A DNA stretch of 64,000 nucleotides from Elusimicrobiaceae bacterium (GCA_017525025.1 JAFXUJ010000007.1:186001-250000), one strand, 5' to 3'. Shown: positions 1 to 8,665, counted from the stretch's first letter. Numbers and translations are program-made. The notes: generated by a model from the letters alone, not told the origin.

Positions 1-36
1 AAAGACGGGCAAAAAATAAGCGACGAGGTGAAATAA
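1..36 (+). CDS. 3' end of an upstream gene, probably the ABC ATPase partner of the next permease
   Basis: Frame 1 reads KDGQKISDEVK and stops at TAA (34-36), one base before the permease start at 38. A short 'DGxI...SDE' tail right before a MacB-type permease matches the usual C-terminus of LolD/MacB-type ATPases. The assignment rests mostly on context, since only 11 residues are visible. Confidence 0.45.
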   Translation, partial: KDGQKISDEVK

Positions 37-37
37 T

Positions 38-1264
38 ATGTGGGATTCTTTTTATGCCATTTTTAAAATTTCGCTCAAAGCCATTTTTGCCAACAAAATG
101 CGTGCGGCTCTGACCAGCTTGGGTATTATTATCGGAGTGGCGGCTGTAATAACGGTGTTGGCCGTCGGTGCGGCAACTAAAAAAAACATTTCGGATCGTT
201 TTTCCAACATGGGCACTAACATTATTTTTTTACGCCAGCCGTGGGATTTGGATTCCAGTATATCTTCCCCTAAAGATGTAACCATGGATGATGTGTTGGC
301 TATCCGTGAAATTCCCGGGGTAGCTGCCGCGGCCCCTTATATTCAAACCAGCTTTGACGTGAAGTATAAAAATACAAGTGTCGGGCTGAGTGCCTTGGCT
401 ACGGATACAGATATTTTAAAAGCGTATGATTGGTCGGTAGAGCGAGGACGTGAATTTACCGAACGGGAAATTGCGGATTATGCCCAAGTCATGGTGTTGG
501 GGGCGACGGCCGCGCAAACGATTTTTGGAGATGTAGACCCTTTAAATAAAACGGTTGTGCTGGCTAATATCCCTTTTACTGTGGTGGGAGTTACCAAAAA
601 GACCGGTTCCAGCGGGTTCGGTTTTAATATAGACGAAGGGGCTCTTATTCCGTATACTACCGGGAAAGTAAAATTGAATGCCGGTTGGGGTAGCACAAAC
701 CGCCGTGCGCTGGACCGGGTAGTAATTAAGGCGGCCGATTTTAATCAAATTGAAAATACCAAAGTAGATATTCAAAATGTGGTGCGCAATACGCACCGGA
801 TTCATCCGCTGGGAAAAGATGATTTCCAGTTAGATGATTTCGCTTCTTTCGTTGAACAGGCCAAAAGTACGGCTACGACCATGAGTCTTTTTTTAGGGAT
901 TATTGGTGCCATTTCACTCATTGTAGGCGGTATTGGCGTTATGAATATTATGCTTGTATCGGTTACCGAGCGTACGCGTGAAATCGGTATTCGCATGGCC
1001 ATAGGAGCTACCAGTTGGAATATCCGCATGCAATTTTTAGGAGAAGCGGTAACGCTTTCCTGCTTGGGCGGACTCATAGGCATTATTTTAGGGATTGTAT
1101 TTACTTTGTTTGTGTCCAAATATATGTCTTTGCAGGCACATTTGAGCGTTTGGGCCGTGTTGGTTTCGGCCGGGTTTTCCGCGGCAACGGGTGTGTTTTT
1201 TGGCTTCTATCCGGCGTATAAAGCTTCCAAACTTACCCCCATTGATGCTTTACGATACGAATAA
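38..1264 (+). CDS. MacB/FtsX-family ABC transporter permease
   Basis: This 408-residue protein has the MacB-type permease layout. One N-terminal membrane segment (about residues 20-45, with GIIIGVAAVITV) is followed by a large periplasmic domain (about 50-280). Three C-terminal helices form the FtsX domain, including the GGIGVMNIMLVSVTERTREIGIRMA region typical of the family. Such proteins work with a cytoplasmic ATPase and often a periplasmic adaptor to extrude or extract substrates such as lipoproteins, peptides or macrolides. The tail of a probable ATPase ends one base upstream, so the two are likely translationally coupled. The substrate cannot be read from the sequence. A strong terminator follows at 1281-1316. 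Confidence 0.9.
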   Translation: MWDSFYAIFKISLKAIFANKMRAALTSLGIIIGVAAVITVLAVGAATKKNISDRFSNMGTNIIFLRQPWDLDSSISSPKDVTMDDVLAIREIPGVAAAAPYIQTSFDVKYKNTSVGLSALATDTDILKAYDWSVERGREFTEREIADYAQVMVLGATAAQTIFGDVDPLNKTVVLANIPFTVVGVTKKTGSSGFGFNIDEGALIPYTTGKVKLNAGWGSTNRRALDRVVIKAADFNQIENTKVDIQNVVRNTHRIHPLGKDDFQLDDFASFVEQAKSTATTMSLFLGIIGAISLIVGGIGVMNIMLVSVTERTREIGIRMAIGATSWNIRMQFLGEAVTLSCLGGLIGIILGIVFTLFVSKYMSLQAHLSVWAVLVSAGFSAATGVFFGFYPAYKASKLTPIDALRYE

Positions 1265-1280
1265 AAGGTATCTTTACTGG

Positions 1281-1316
1281 AATAACCCCCGGGCATCCCG
1301 GGGGTTATTATTTTTT
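1281..1316 (+). terminator. Intrinsic terminator after the ABC permease
   Basis: A 13-bp arm (AATAACCCCCGGG) pairs with its complement across a CAT loop and is followed by a T-run. It separates the permease from the convergent gene that ends at 1323. Confidence 0.9.
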
Positions 1317-1322
1317 AAAAAA

Positions 1323-2789
1323 TTAACGGTGTGATCGCTTTTTAAACCATGTTTGTAATTTTTCCCGTGTGGAAATCGGATTTTTAGTTTCCAATTTTTT
1401 AAAAGTGCGTAATAACCATAATGAAAGCAATCCGGGAATAGCAATGAGTGATATGGAAGAAGCGGTTGCCGCACTGACTACATTCCAATCTATCAAAACT
1501 TGCGCTAATTGGGTTAATAGATACGGACCGGCTGCAGCTGTAACCACGCTAGCTAAAATCAAAGATGTCATGCGGTCTTGTGTTTGCGGTTTTTTGGCGG
1601 CTTTTGTGAAGGAAAGTGTATACGCAGCGGAAAGCCCCAACTCGGCGGTGGCCAACGCGGCGGTTAAAGCATATACATTGTGTGTGCAGAAAATGGCTCC
1701 TATCCCCCCCACCGCGGCCAAAACGGCGGAAGCCGTCATGTTTCTATTTGGAAACCATTTTAAAAACTTATTGCCTAAATAACTTCCCATTACATACGGC
1801 GCCGCAAATTGTGCGAGTCCTAATACATACTGCGAGGACGTACTTTGCGTTAAGGAAGGCAGTTTTAGTAAAAATCCGCTATTTAAAGATAATTCAATCC
1901 CGTTCAGTAGCAAAAGTCCCTTCAATAAATAAGAAGCCGCTTTGTCCGTTTTAATCAACTGTACGTAAGGATTTGCCAGAATCTTTTGCTTCCAGGTCTG
2001 TTGGGAATTTATCGGGGGAACCGCTTGCGTGGGCGTTCTAAAATTGCGTAACCGGCTGGTATTCACGCCGATAGCAGCCATCGCTACTAACGGCCAAGAA
2101 AAAAGAAACGGGGCACTCCAATCCAACCCCAACACTTCGGTGGAAAGGAGCGGAAAGAAGTAGGAAGCTAGCAAGCCGGTAGCTTCTCCTAACTCGGTAA
2201 ATGCAATGCGTTTATCTCGGCGCAATTCGGTGGTGTTGCGGCTGATGTCGCTAATGATGGGGCCTAGTGAGGAGTGAATAAGTGTTCCCCCCCAACTGGC
2301 TAGTGCAATCGCGCCCAAAATGGAATAGAATTGAGCATTGGGGTTATTCCAAAGAGCAAAGTGTCCGTTTAGGCCCAGAAATTGTGCCCCCGCCAAAAAG
2401 CTTCCTCCCGCCAATGCTAACCCCGTATTTAAACAGGCTTTTTTGCCGATTTTATTTTTAATCCAATCTGCTCCAAATGCCCCCAAAGAATAGGGTAAAA
2501 ACGTAGCGGCAGAGACCAAAATATTTTTAGATAAAGAAAGTTCAAAAGTTTCCCCCATCGTAGCAATAATGGGTTGGCCGACTTCAAGCCCGACGATAAA
2601 AGAAGACATATATAAACCGGTACGTTGCCACCAAGTAGCATCGGGTCCGGATTGGGTAGCCTTTTGCTTAGCAAAATGGGATACTTCCTGGCGGTGTCGG
2701 GCCAAAGGCGCGTGAGCGATTTTTGTGCGGTCAGCCGGTATAAAGGTTGAATACGTAAATCCTGTAAAGGATATATTGGCGGGAGACAA
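1323..2789 (-). CDS. 12-TM MFS-like transporter; possibly the 3' part of a split fusion gene
   Basis: About 488 residues with twelve hydrophobic segments starting near residue 53, resembling a major facilitator-type transporter. The substrate is unknown. The start is uncertain: the first candidate is a TTG at 2787-2789 with no purine-rich ribosome binding site in front. The reading frame stays open through 32 further codons up to the TAA (2886-2888) of the upstream secreted protein, which is in the same frame. The two open frames together would make a protein of about 800 residues with an N-terminal secreted helical domain. Either the stop is a nonsense mutation or is read through, or this is a separately started gene with a weak start. 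Confidence 0.7.
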   Translation of the reverse strand: MSPANISFTGFTYSTFIPADRTKIAHAPLARHRQEVSHFAKQKATQSGPDATWWQRTGLYMSSFIVGLEVGQPIIATMGETFELSLSKNILVSAATFLPYSLGAFGADWIKNKIGKKACLNTGLALAGGSFLAGAQFLGLNGHFALWNNPNAQFYSILGAIALASWGGTLIHSSLGPIISDISRNTTELRRDKRIAFTELGEATGLLASYFFPLLSTEVLGLDWSAPFLFSWPLVAMAAIGVNTSRLRNFRTPTQAVPPINSQQTWKQKILANPYVQLIKTDKAASYLLKGLLLLNGIELSLNSGFLLKLPSLTQSTSSQYVLGLAQFAAPYVMGSYLGNKFLKWFPNRNMTASAVLAAVGGIGAIFCTHNVYALTAALATAELGLSAAYTLSFTKAAKKPQTQDRMTSLILASVVTAAAGPYLLTQLAQVLIDWNVVSAATASSISLIAIPGLLSLWLLRTFKKLETKNPISTREKLQTWFKKRSHR

Positions 2790-2885
2790 AGCCAGGGAGG
2801 ACTGTTCGTAAAAATTCGGTGCAGAGGACGGAAAAACCGGTGCGTTGGGTGCAGGAAGCCTAGACGTTAAAGCACGCCCGGCCCG

Positions 2886-3728
2886 TTACTCGGCAAGGGG
2901 GCCAAGGGCTAATTGCATATACCAAGAAGTAGCCGCTACAGACGGATCATCGGCCCGGAAAACTATTTCTTCGTCAAAAGATTGTTTGGTCGGAGCTTTT
3001 GCCGGGTGTCCGGCCCCGAGGTTAGGTAGGCGGCAAGGTAATTTGTGGTGCCGGATATAAGCGGCTATTTCATGCCATAATTTTGTTTCATCTAGCGTGT
3101 TGTGGGACAGCTGTTTAACGGCGTCATAAGCGCGCCGTCTAAGCAGGGCCCGTGCTACACCTGTGGTTAAATACGGAGCGATTGGGGTGGAAGCGAGTTG
3201 TTGATGTAAATTTAATAAGAAATCGATATCGTTTTTTTGACTGCCAAAAATTCCAATGGCTGATACGTCCGCGATTAAGTAGTTTAATTTCTGTATAGAA
3301 ATTGCCTGGGGTTGGGATAGGATTTGGGTCGCTATTTTTTGCGCATCTTCACGCCAAAAGAGTTGCGCTTTCGGTAAATCTTGTAAAGAAGATACGTTGG
3401 CCCGGCGGAATAATAATTCATTTTGTTGATTCGTTAATTGAACATGCTGTACCCTGGCGAGAACTCGTTGGTGTAATTTTTTTGCTTGTGATGTCTTTAG
3501 ATTTGTGTGTGTTAGGCCTGCTTGGAAAGAATTTGAAACCCGTACCGGTGAAGGGATTTGTTTTACTGGCTTATAAACACGCGGGTTTCCAAATGAAACA
3601 GGATTTCCTACCCGGCGGAGCGAACGAAACCGCCTGGCCGAACTGGGTACTTGCGCTTGCAGCGGGCCTAACAACAAAGTAACGGCCAATAAACTGGCAA
3701 TTAAACGCTTGGCAGGAGAATGTTTCAT
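2886..3728 (-). CDS. Secreted helical-family protein (short member), in frame with the downstream transporter
   Basis: A 280-residue protein with a signal peptide (LIASLLAVTLLLGPLQAQ). Residues about 150-230 contain SAIGIFGSQKNDIDFLL then GVARALLRRRAYDAVKQL. This matches, segment by segment, the conserved core of three other secreted proteins in this window (53901-55136, 55363-57033, 57141-59441: 'GxFGsxxDaxLLL ... RALLNLxAYxxIQxLA'). I do not recognise a characterised family. The gene ends with TAA in the same frame as the 12-TM protein behind it. A -10 (TAGAAT, 3735-3740) lies six bases from the ATG and there is no Shine-Dalgarno, suggesting a leaderless mRNA. The conserved dyad at 3765-3800 lies upstream. 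Confidence 0.75.
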   Translation of the reverse strand: MKHSPAKRLIASLLAVTLLLGPLQAQVPSSARRFRSLRRVGNPVSFGNPRVYKPVKQIPSPVRVSNSFQAGLTHTNLKTSQAKKLHQRVLARVQHVQLTNQQNELLFRRANVSSLQDLPKAQLFWREDAQKIATQILSQPQAISIQKLNYLIADVSAIGIFGSQKNDIDFLLNLHQQLASTPIAPYLTTGVARALLRRRAYDAVKQLSHNTLDETKLWHEIAAYIRHHKLPCRLPNLGAGHPAKAPTKQSFDEEIVFRADDPSVAATSWYMQLALGPLAE

Positions 3729-3764
3729 ACTAAAATTCTAAAACAAATTTTATACGGAGCGAAA

Positions 3765-3800
3765 GGGTCAAAAGACCCAAAAGCTATATAGGTCTTTTGG
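3765..3800 (-). promoter_or_regulatory. Secretome dyad, copy 1
   Basis: On the + strand GGGTCAAAAGACCC (3765-3778) is followed after 12 bases by GGTCTTTTGG (3791-3800). Read toward the secreted gene it ends directly at a poor -35 (TTTCGC, 3759-3764), 18 bases from TAGAAT. The same region also overlaps the expected -35 area of the divergent sigma-factor promoter (TACAAT at 3811-3816), so it could serve both genes. Confidence 0.7.
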
Positions 3801-3856
3801 AAAAACTTGATACAATAAGAGTGCAATAAAATTTAAGACTCGTGGGTTATATATTC

Positions 3857-4459
3857 ATGGATCCGATACTTTCAAACCGAAGCGATGACGAATTAGTAGA
3901 TTCGTTTTGCCAGGGAAACAATGAAGCATTTGAGGAATTAGTATTGCGGTATAAGAACCCGCTATACCAATATATCCTCTCGCTGGTGAAGGATGAAGGT
4001 GCCGCCGATGATTTGTTTCAGGACGTGTTTATTTCACTTTTCAAACACGCCAAAACATACAAGCGGCAAGGCAAGTTAAAAGCGTGGTTGTTTTTAACGG
4101 CGCGCAATAAAGTATTTAACTATTTCCGCGATCATAAAAATACAACCTCGCTGGACCAAACGGATGATGAAGGGAACGCGTTTTTACAAGAAACGCTACC
4201 TGATAATTCCCGCCACGCACTGGATGAACTGAGTTGGCTGGAATTACAAGAAACCGTCCGCCAGGCCATAGAGAAGTTGCCTCCGCGCCAGCGCGAAATG
4301 ATTTATTTACGGCAGTACCTGTCGTTTCAAGAGATTGCCGATACGGTAGGCCGACCGTTGGGGACTGTACTGGCGGATTGCCACCGGGGGATCAGTAAAA
4401 TTAAACAATTATTGGCGCAGCAACAACCTGCCCAAGAGGAAACGTATGAAACCGTGTAA
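3857..4459 (+). CDS. ECF-type RNA polymerase sigma factor
   Basis: About 200 residues with sigma region 2 at roughly 25-95 (FEELVLRYKNPLYQYI, DDLFQDVF, then KAWLFLTARN) and region 4 at roughly 135-190 (LPPRQREMIYLRQY then SFQEIADTVGRPLGTV, the helix-turn-helix). Region 3 is absent, as in the extracytoplasmic-function class. A GTG at 3842 is also in frame, but the ATG at 3857 gives the usual N-terminus; neither has a clear Shine-Dalgarno. The stop overlaps the start of the anti-sigma gene by 14 bases, indicating coupling. The gene is divergent from a secreted protein and shares its dyad-containing upstream region. Confidence 0.93.
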   Translation: MDPILSNRSDDELVDSFCQGNNEAFEELVLRYKNPLYQYILSLVKDEGAADDLFQDVFISLFKHAKTYKRQGKLKAWLFLTARNKVFNYFRDHKNTTSLDQTDDEGNAFLQETLPDNSRHALDELSWLELQETVRQAIEKLPPRQREMIYLRQYLSFQEIADTVGRPLGTVLADCHRGISKIKQLLAQQQPAQEETYETV

Positions 4460-4844
4460 AGATGTGTTATTGTATGCGCAAGGTGATTTGTCCGCTGTCC
4501 AAAAAATGGCATTTGAGGCACACCTCAAAACGTGCCCGTCGTGCCAAGCGGAACTTAAATTTTTGGCCAAATTGGATGAAAGTTTAACGCCTCCGGCTGC
4601 TCCCCAACGGGTAGTAGATCAACTATTTGCCCGCACGACGCGCAAAAAATCCGTTTGGGCGCAGTTTAAATGGGCTTGGACGGCCGGAGTATTGGCCGTT
4701 TGCGCGGGAGTGTTTTTAATGACGTTTTCCCCCGTCCGTCAAGCCTTTGACGCACAGGAACTTGTAGCGTATATGAGTGAGAGTGTGGAAGACGAATACA
4801 GCATTTTTGCTGATGAATTAACCGATATGGAAGATTATTTATAG
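4446..4844 (+). CDS. Membrane anti-sigma factor with zinc-binding ZAS motif
   Basis: 132 residues. The N-terminal cytoplasmic domain carries an H-x3-C-x2-C zinc motif (AHLKTCPSC, about residues 25-33), typical of anti-sigma factors that hold an ECF sigma factor inactive. One membrane span follows (about 78-98) with a short acidic periplasmic tail. It overlaps the sigma gene and is ten bases from the next gene, so sigma, anti-sigma and periplasmic protein form one operon. Signal release through the periplasmic tail is inferred from family behaviour. Confidence 0.9.
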   Translation: MKPCKDVLLYAQGDLSAVQKMAFEAHLKTCPSCQAELKFLAKLDESLTPPAAPQRVVDQLFARTTRKKSVWAQFKWAWTAGVLAVCAGVFLMTFSPVRQAFDAQELVAYMSESVEDEYSIFADELTDMEDYL

Positions 4845-4853
4845 GAGGAACTT

Positions 4854-5462
4854 ATGAAAAACAGATGGATGATTGCCTTATTGGCTTGTGTAATATGTTT
4901 GCCGGCTTTCGCTGCCGAACCGGAAAAGGCCGCTGCAGCGGCGGAGAAACCGGCAGTAGAAATGCATAAATGCCCCTACATGGATGGAGTTAAAAAGGGT
5001 GAGTTCAAAAAGGCCCAGAAAGAACACCGGGCTAAGATGAAAGCTACCGAAGAAAAAATGGAGAAATTAGTTAAAGAATATAAAAAACTAAAAGGTAAAA
5101 AACAGGAAACTAAAAAAGCGGAAATTGTCGCGGAAATTGCCACTATCCATGAGGAACAGCTCAAATTTAAACAAGCGCAATTGGAGAAATTTGAAAAACG
5201 CTTGGCGGAAATGAAAAAACACGTCCAAGAAGAACAAACCGCTGAAGCTAAAAAAGCTTGGGCGGAAAAAAAGACGGATGAACTTATTGAGGCCGGTGGC
5301 GATTTGAAAGTCCTTTTTGAAGGCCCCAAACGCGGAGCGTTCGGCCCCGGACAAGACGGGAAACGCTTTCACAAAGGTTTCAAAGGTATGAGAAAACACG
5401 GCCCGAAACCGGGAGAGGTAGGTATTCTTCCCCCTCCTCCGCCTCCGGTAGAAGAAAAATAA
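4854..5462 (+). CDS. Periplasmic Lys/Glu-rich coiled-coil protein of the ECF operon
   Basis: 202 residues: a signal peptide (ALLACVICLPAFAA), then a long charged helix with heptad character (about 45-145), then a Gly/Lys/His-rich tail ending in a polyproline stretch. A strong GGAGG precedes the ATG. The layout vaguely recalls small periplasmic stress chaperones such as Spy/CpxP, but I see no diagnostic LTxxQ motif, so that is only an analogy. As third gene of a sigma/anti-sigma operon it may be an envelope-stress sensor or effector. A terminator follows. Confidence 0.75.
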   Translation: MKNRWMIALLACVICLPAFAAEPEKAAAAAEKPAVEMHKCPYMDGVKKGEFKKAQKEHRAKMKATEEKMEKLVKEYKKLKGKKQETKKAEIVAEIATIHEEQLKFKQAQLEKFEKRLAEMKKHVQEEQTAEAKKAWAEKKTDELIEAGGDLKVLFEGPKRGAFGPGQDGKRFHKGFKGMRKHGPKPGEVGILPPPPPPVEEK

Positions 5463-5486
5463 TCTAAAAGTAGTTTGCTTGTATAC

Positions 5487-5515
5487 AACCCCCGGTTAAC
5501 CCGGGGGTTCTTTTT
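5487..5515 (+). terminator. Terminator of the sigma-factor operon
   Basis: AACCCCCGG pairs with CCGGGGGTT across a short loop and is followed by CTTTTT. Confidence 0.88.
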
Positions 5516-5516
5516 A

Positions 5517-5549
5517 CACAAAAAACACCGCTGCTTGTAGGCAGCGGTG
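5517..5549 (-). terminator. Terminator of the lipoprotein gene
   Basis: CACCGCTGC (5526-5534) pairs with GCAGCGGTG (5541-5549). Read leftward it is followed by a T-run. Confidence 0.85.
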
Positions 5550-5566
5550 CAATGGATTTATAAGGT

Positions 5567-5884
5567 TTATTTCAACAAGTTGGCCCAGGCGTCTTTTTCG
5601 TCTTGGAGTTGTTTTTTTGTTTCATCCAATTTGCGCTGAATATCGTCTTGGGCGGCTTGTGCAGCCGTTTTTTTGCCGGTGGCTACTTCGGCAGCCGTTT
5701 TGGCTTGTTGGTATTGTTGCTTGACGGTTTCAATTTGTTGGCGGGCTTGAGCCGATTTTTCTAAGGCTTGATCTAAGGTAATCGGTTGCGTGGCGGTCGT
5801 CGTGGCAGTAGTGTTTGCCGTATCGGCGGTGGCGCATCCGGTAAAAGCCGCAGCGGTTACAACGAGTAATAACAGTTTTTTCAT
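5567..5884 (-). CDS. Small helical lipoprotein
   Basis: 105 residues beginning MKKLLLLVV, with a lipobox ending in FTGC (cysteine near residue 17) and then a Thr/Ala-rich linker. A single Gln/Lys/Ala-rich helix with heptad spacing runs to the C-terminus. The design resembles Lpp-like outer-membrane lipoproteins. Whether it is peptidoglycan-linked is not visible; it does end in lysine. The ATG at 5884 has GGAGCC at good spacing, whereas an in-frame TTG nine bases upstream overlaps that site, so the ATG was chosen. Confidence 0.78.
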   Translation of the reverse strand: MKKLLLLVVTAAAFTGCATADTANTTATTTATQPITLDQALEKSAQARQQIETVKQQYQQAKTAAEVATGKKTAAQAAQDDIQRKLDETKKQLQDEKDAWANLLK

Positions 5885-5985
5885 AACAAACAAGGCTCCT
5901 TAATGTAATATTTACTATCCCCCCTATTCTATAAAATTTTTAGCTTAAAAGTTTGTACAATGGAAACAATAGGAGGAATCATTTT

Positions 5986-7221
5986 ATGATGATTTTAGTT
6001 GTATTTATTGGATTTGTCTTGGGCGGTGGGTTTATATACCTGTGGCAGGCCAGCCGTCTGAAAACTTTACTGGCCCTGCATACTACTTCACTGACGGTAG
6101 AAAATACCCGCTTGACGGAAGAAAACCGCAGCCTTAAACGGGAAAAAGAGTTAATTGAAAGAAATTTTAAAGAACTATCTGCTACTTACAAAGCACAATT
6201 TAGCGAACTCGCTACCAAAATCTTAGAAGATAAAACGAAAGGATTGGAAAAGAAAAATGCCGAAGTTTTGGCTCCTTTGCGGCAAGATTTGGAAAATTTT
6301 GTGAAAAAAGTGAACGATATGGAACGCCAACATACGGCTGCCCAAGCCCGGTTGGAAAAAGGCCTGGGAGATGTTATCAAGTCTACCGAAAAAGTTGACC
6401 AGAGTGCGTTGCATTTAACGAACGCTATTAAAGGCGAGTCCATTGTACGCGGCAGTTGGGGCGAAGAAACTTTAAAACGCATTTTAGATGCGGCAGGGAT
6501 GAAGGAAGGAGTGGACTATTTCCAACAAGTTTCCGAGGAAGGAAAAAGAGTAGACGTGCAAATTGCCTTGCCCAAAGACCGTTGGATTGTGGTAGATGCC
6601 AAAACCTTGTTTAATCATTATATGCACTATTTCAATGCCCAAGACGCTAAAGAAAAACAAGCCGCCTTGGCCGACCATGTAAGAGAAGTCAATAAAACAA
6701 TCAAGGATTTAAGTTCCAAAAAATATTACAAAAAATTCCAAGCACAAGGTGATCAAGTACAACCGGATTATACCCTTATGTTTGTCTATCCGGAAAGTGC
6801 CCTCTTGGCGGCCGTGGAAGCCGATCCGGATGTGCTAAGTGAAGCGTGGAAAAATAATATCGCGCTCGTATCAGCCACCTCCTTAATGAGTACGCTTAAA
6901 ATGATTTCCAAATTATGGGATATTGATAAGCAGCATGAGTACATGGAAGATTTGAAAGAAGATGTTTTAAAACTAATGGAAAAGTTTAATGATTTTCTCG
7001 TGAATTTTGCCAAGGCCGAACAAGCGGTGAGCAATGCCGCGGAGAGTATGAAAATTGCCCGAGGACATATTGACGGTAATAAAGGCGCCCTGCTACCGGT
7101 AGCTCAACGCATTGTAAACATTTACGAGGTCCCTCTTACCAAAGATAATACCCGTTTACTCAAACGCGCAGAGTATGTTTACAATGGTCTAAAAGCTAAA
7201 AAGACAGACGAATTGTCTTAA
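5986..7221 (+). CDS. rmuC: RmuC-family DNA recombination protein
   Basis: 411 residues from the ATG at 5986, which follows AGGAGG at 5971-5976. It has an N-terminal membrane helix (MMILVVFIGFVLGGGFIYLW) and a coiled coil (about 30-150). The conserved RmuC domain follows (about 160-345), with SIVRGSWGEETLKRIL, RVDVQIALP, WIVVDAKTLF and the YPESALLAA region. RmuC proteins are PD-(D/E)XK-like putative nucleases that limit DNA rearrangements, and the D...D-x-K residues are visible in VDVQ and VDAK. It appears monocistronic, with a terminator at 7242-7273. Confidence 0.93.
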   Translation: MMILVVFIGFVLGGGFIYLWQASRLKTLLALHTTSLTVENTRLTEENRSLKREKELIERNFKELSATYKAQFSELATKILEDKTKGLEKKNAEVLAPLRQDLENFVKKVNDMERQHTAAQARLEKGLGDVIKSTEKVDQSALHLTNAIKGESIVRGSWGEETLKRILDAAGMKEGVDYFQQVSEEGKRVDVQIALPKDRWIVVDAKTLFNHYMHYFNAQDAKEKQAALADHVREVNKTIKDLSSKKYYKKFQAQGDQVQPDYTLMFVYPESALLAAVEADPDVLSEAWKNNIALVSATSLMSTLKMISKLWDIDKQHEYMEDLKEDVLKLMEKFNDFLVNFAKAEQAVSNAAESMKIARGHIDGNKGALLPVAQRIVNIYEVPLTKDNTRLLKRAEYVYNGLKAKKTDELS

Positions 7222-7241
7222 TAAATTATACTTCTAATGAT

Positions 7242-7273
7242 ACGGTACAAGCTCTTGCTTGTACCGTTTTTTT
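7242..7273 (+). terminator. Terminator after rmuC
   Basis: ACGGTACAAGC and GCTTGTACCGT form an 11-bp perfect stem with a TCTT loop, followed by a T7 run. Confidence 0.93.
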
Positions 7274-7350
7274 GTCTTTTTTCCCACTTTAAAAAAGATT
7301 ATTTTATTATTTTCTTCGACGAATAATCGGTTTCTAATTAGTTTTTTAAG

Positions 7351-7395
7351 TTGAGTGTGAGTGGCCGGATTGATACTTTAAATAAGATGTATCAA
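7351..7395 (+). promoter_or_regulatory. Promoter and inverted-repeat operator of the aax operon
   Basis: A -35-like TTGAGT (7351-7356) and a -10-like TACTTT (7374-7379) are 17 bases apart. A perfect inverted repeat, TTGATAC (7370-7376) and GTATCAA (7389-7395) with a 12-base spacer, covers the -10 and expected start site. That is a position typical of a repressor operator. It does not look like an ArgR box. AGGAGG precedes the aaxA ATG. Confidence 0.55.
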
Positions 7396-7420
7396 CTCAT
7401 TATCTGTACAGGAGGAAACC

Positions 7421-8665
7421 ATGAATTATAAAATTCGTACCGCCATGTTACTGGCCGTTCTCTGTCCGGGCTTGGCGTGTGCCCAAAGTTACTTTGAAGA
7501 AGGCACAGATGAGATCGTGTGGCTTACACCCGTGAAACATGAACAGCGTTTGCATGAGCGACACCAAACGGCGCAAGGGCCGGCCCTTGAGCCAATAGAA
7601 GAGTTCGTCCGCGCCGGAAAGGATGAACTGCATAAATGGGGGTTAGATGTCGGGGTAGATATTTCTTATTTGGCCCAGCGGGCAGCCCCCAGTGGTAAAC
7701 AAACATCTATCCAGGGAGTGTATTATCCATATGTTACCTGGAATTTGTTTAAAGACAGCGCCATCGGTTCCGGACAATTAAACGTCAATTATACGTTGGT
7801 GCGTTATTGGGGAGCGCAGGCGTCCACGTTGCAAAATCGGGTAGGTACGGCAGTAGCATTTAACGACTATCCGTCCAACCAGGAAATTTTTTCGCAATTT
7901 TCGTATACGCACACTTTGCCCGGTGATTTGAATTGGCTAAGTATTACCGTTGGCCAATTTCCGTTGTATAACTTTGACGGCACGCAATACATTGCCAACC
8001 AACAAACGGCGCTTGTGAACTATGCGCTTTCGCAAAATGCAACCAGTGTGTATCCGTCGGCTTCATTAGGGGGCTATTTGCAAGCCCAATTCAAACATTG
8101 GACGTTTGCCGCCGGCTATCAGGACGCTACCAACATCAGCGGGAAGGATATTCGCCTAGATGATGCTTTCCGCGGTGCGTATACTCTTTTTGGGTATATC
8201 GGTTGGAATCCGTCATTTGAGATGGGGGCCGGTCAATACAGCGTGCTGTATTATTATCAACCGTCCGTTTCGGCCCAGCCGGAAAATGTAAACGGTTGGT
8301 CGTTCAATATGCAACAGAATATGGGTGATAAGTGGGCCATGTTTGGCCGGGCAAATGGTTCCAATAAAGGAGCTAGCGGGGTGAAAAATTCCTATGCGCT
8401 CGGTATGGCCTATTTAAATCCGCTTAACCGCAACGCGTCTGATGCTATTTTGGCCGGTGTTGCTTATAACGATTTAAGCAAGCGCGCATATGGCTATTTA
8501 CCGACCATGCGGGACAACGAAGTAGCGTTAGAACTCCAATGGATTTGGGGTATCGGTAATTGGATTACACTTACCCCCGATTTGCAGTTCTATCCCAAGG
8601 CCGGGCTTGACCGTTCGCAAGATGCGGTAACGGTTGTGGGACTTCGCACGACGATTATGTTGTAA
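7421..8665 (+). CDS. aaxA: OprB-family outer-membrane porin, AaxA-like
   Basis: 414 residues with a signal peptide ending near LACAQ and a helical linker, then a beta-rich barrel with many alternating aromatic strands, ending in a C-terminal beta strand. It resembles the OprB carbohydrate-selective porin family. In Chlamydia pneumoniae the OprB-family porin AaxA admits arginine and lies with a pyruvoyl arginine decarboxylase and an arginine/agmatine antiporter. Exactly that order follows here at 18-base spacings. The specific arginine role is therefore inferred from operon context; the porin assignment rests on sequence. Confidence 0.82.
   Translation: MNYKIRTAMLLAVLCPGLACAQSYFEEGTDEIVWLTPVKHEQRLHERHQTAQGPALEPIEEFVRAGKDELHKWGLDVGVDISYLAQRAAPSGKQTSIQGVYYPYVTWNLFKDSAIGSGQLNVNYTLVRYWGAQASTLQNRVGTAVAFNDYPSNQEIFSQFSYTHTLPGDLNWLSITVGQFPLYNFDGTQYIANQQTALVNYALSQNATSVYPSASLGGYLQAQFKHWTFAAGYQDATNISGKDIRLDDAFRGAYTLFGYIGWNPSFEMGAGQYSVLYYYQPSVSAQPENVNGWSFNMQQNMGDKWAMFGRANGSNKGASGVKNSYALGMAYLNPLNRNASDAILAGVAYNDLSKRAYGYLPTMRDNEVALELQWIWGIGNWITLTPDLQFYPKAGLDRSQDAVTVVGLRTTIML

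Noticed and set aside
1700-2300. C7 homopolymers inside the split transporter gene as phase-variation tracts
   Set aside because: Seven-base C runs are short for slippage, and the frame is intact across them. The observed interruption is a stop codon, not a frameshift.
4854-5462. Assigning the periplasmic coiled-coil protein to the Spy/CpxP family
   Set aside because: The charge pattern and operon context are suggestive, but the LTxxQ motifs of that family are absent.
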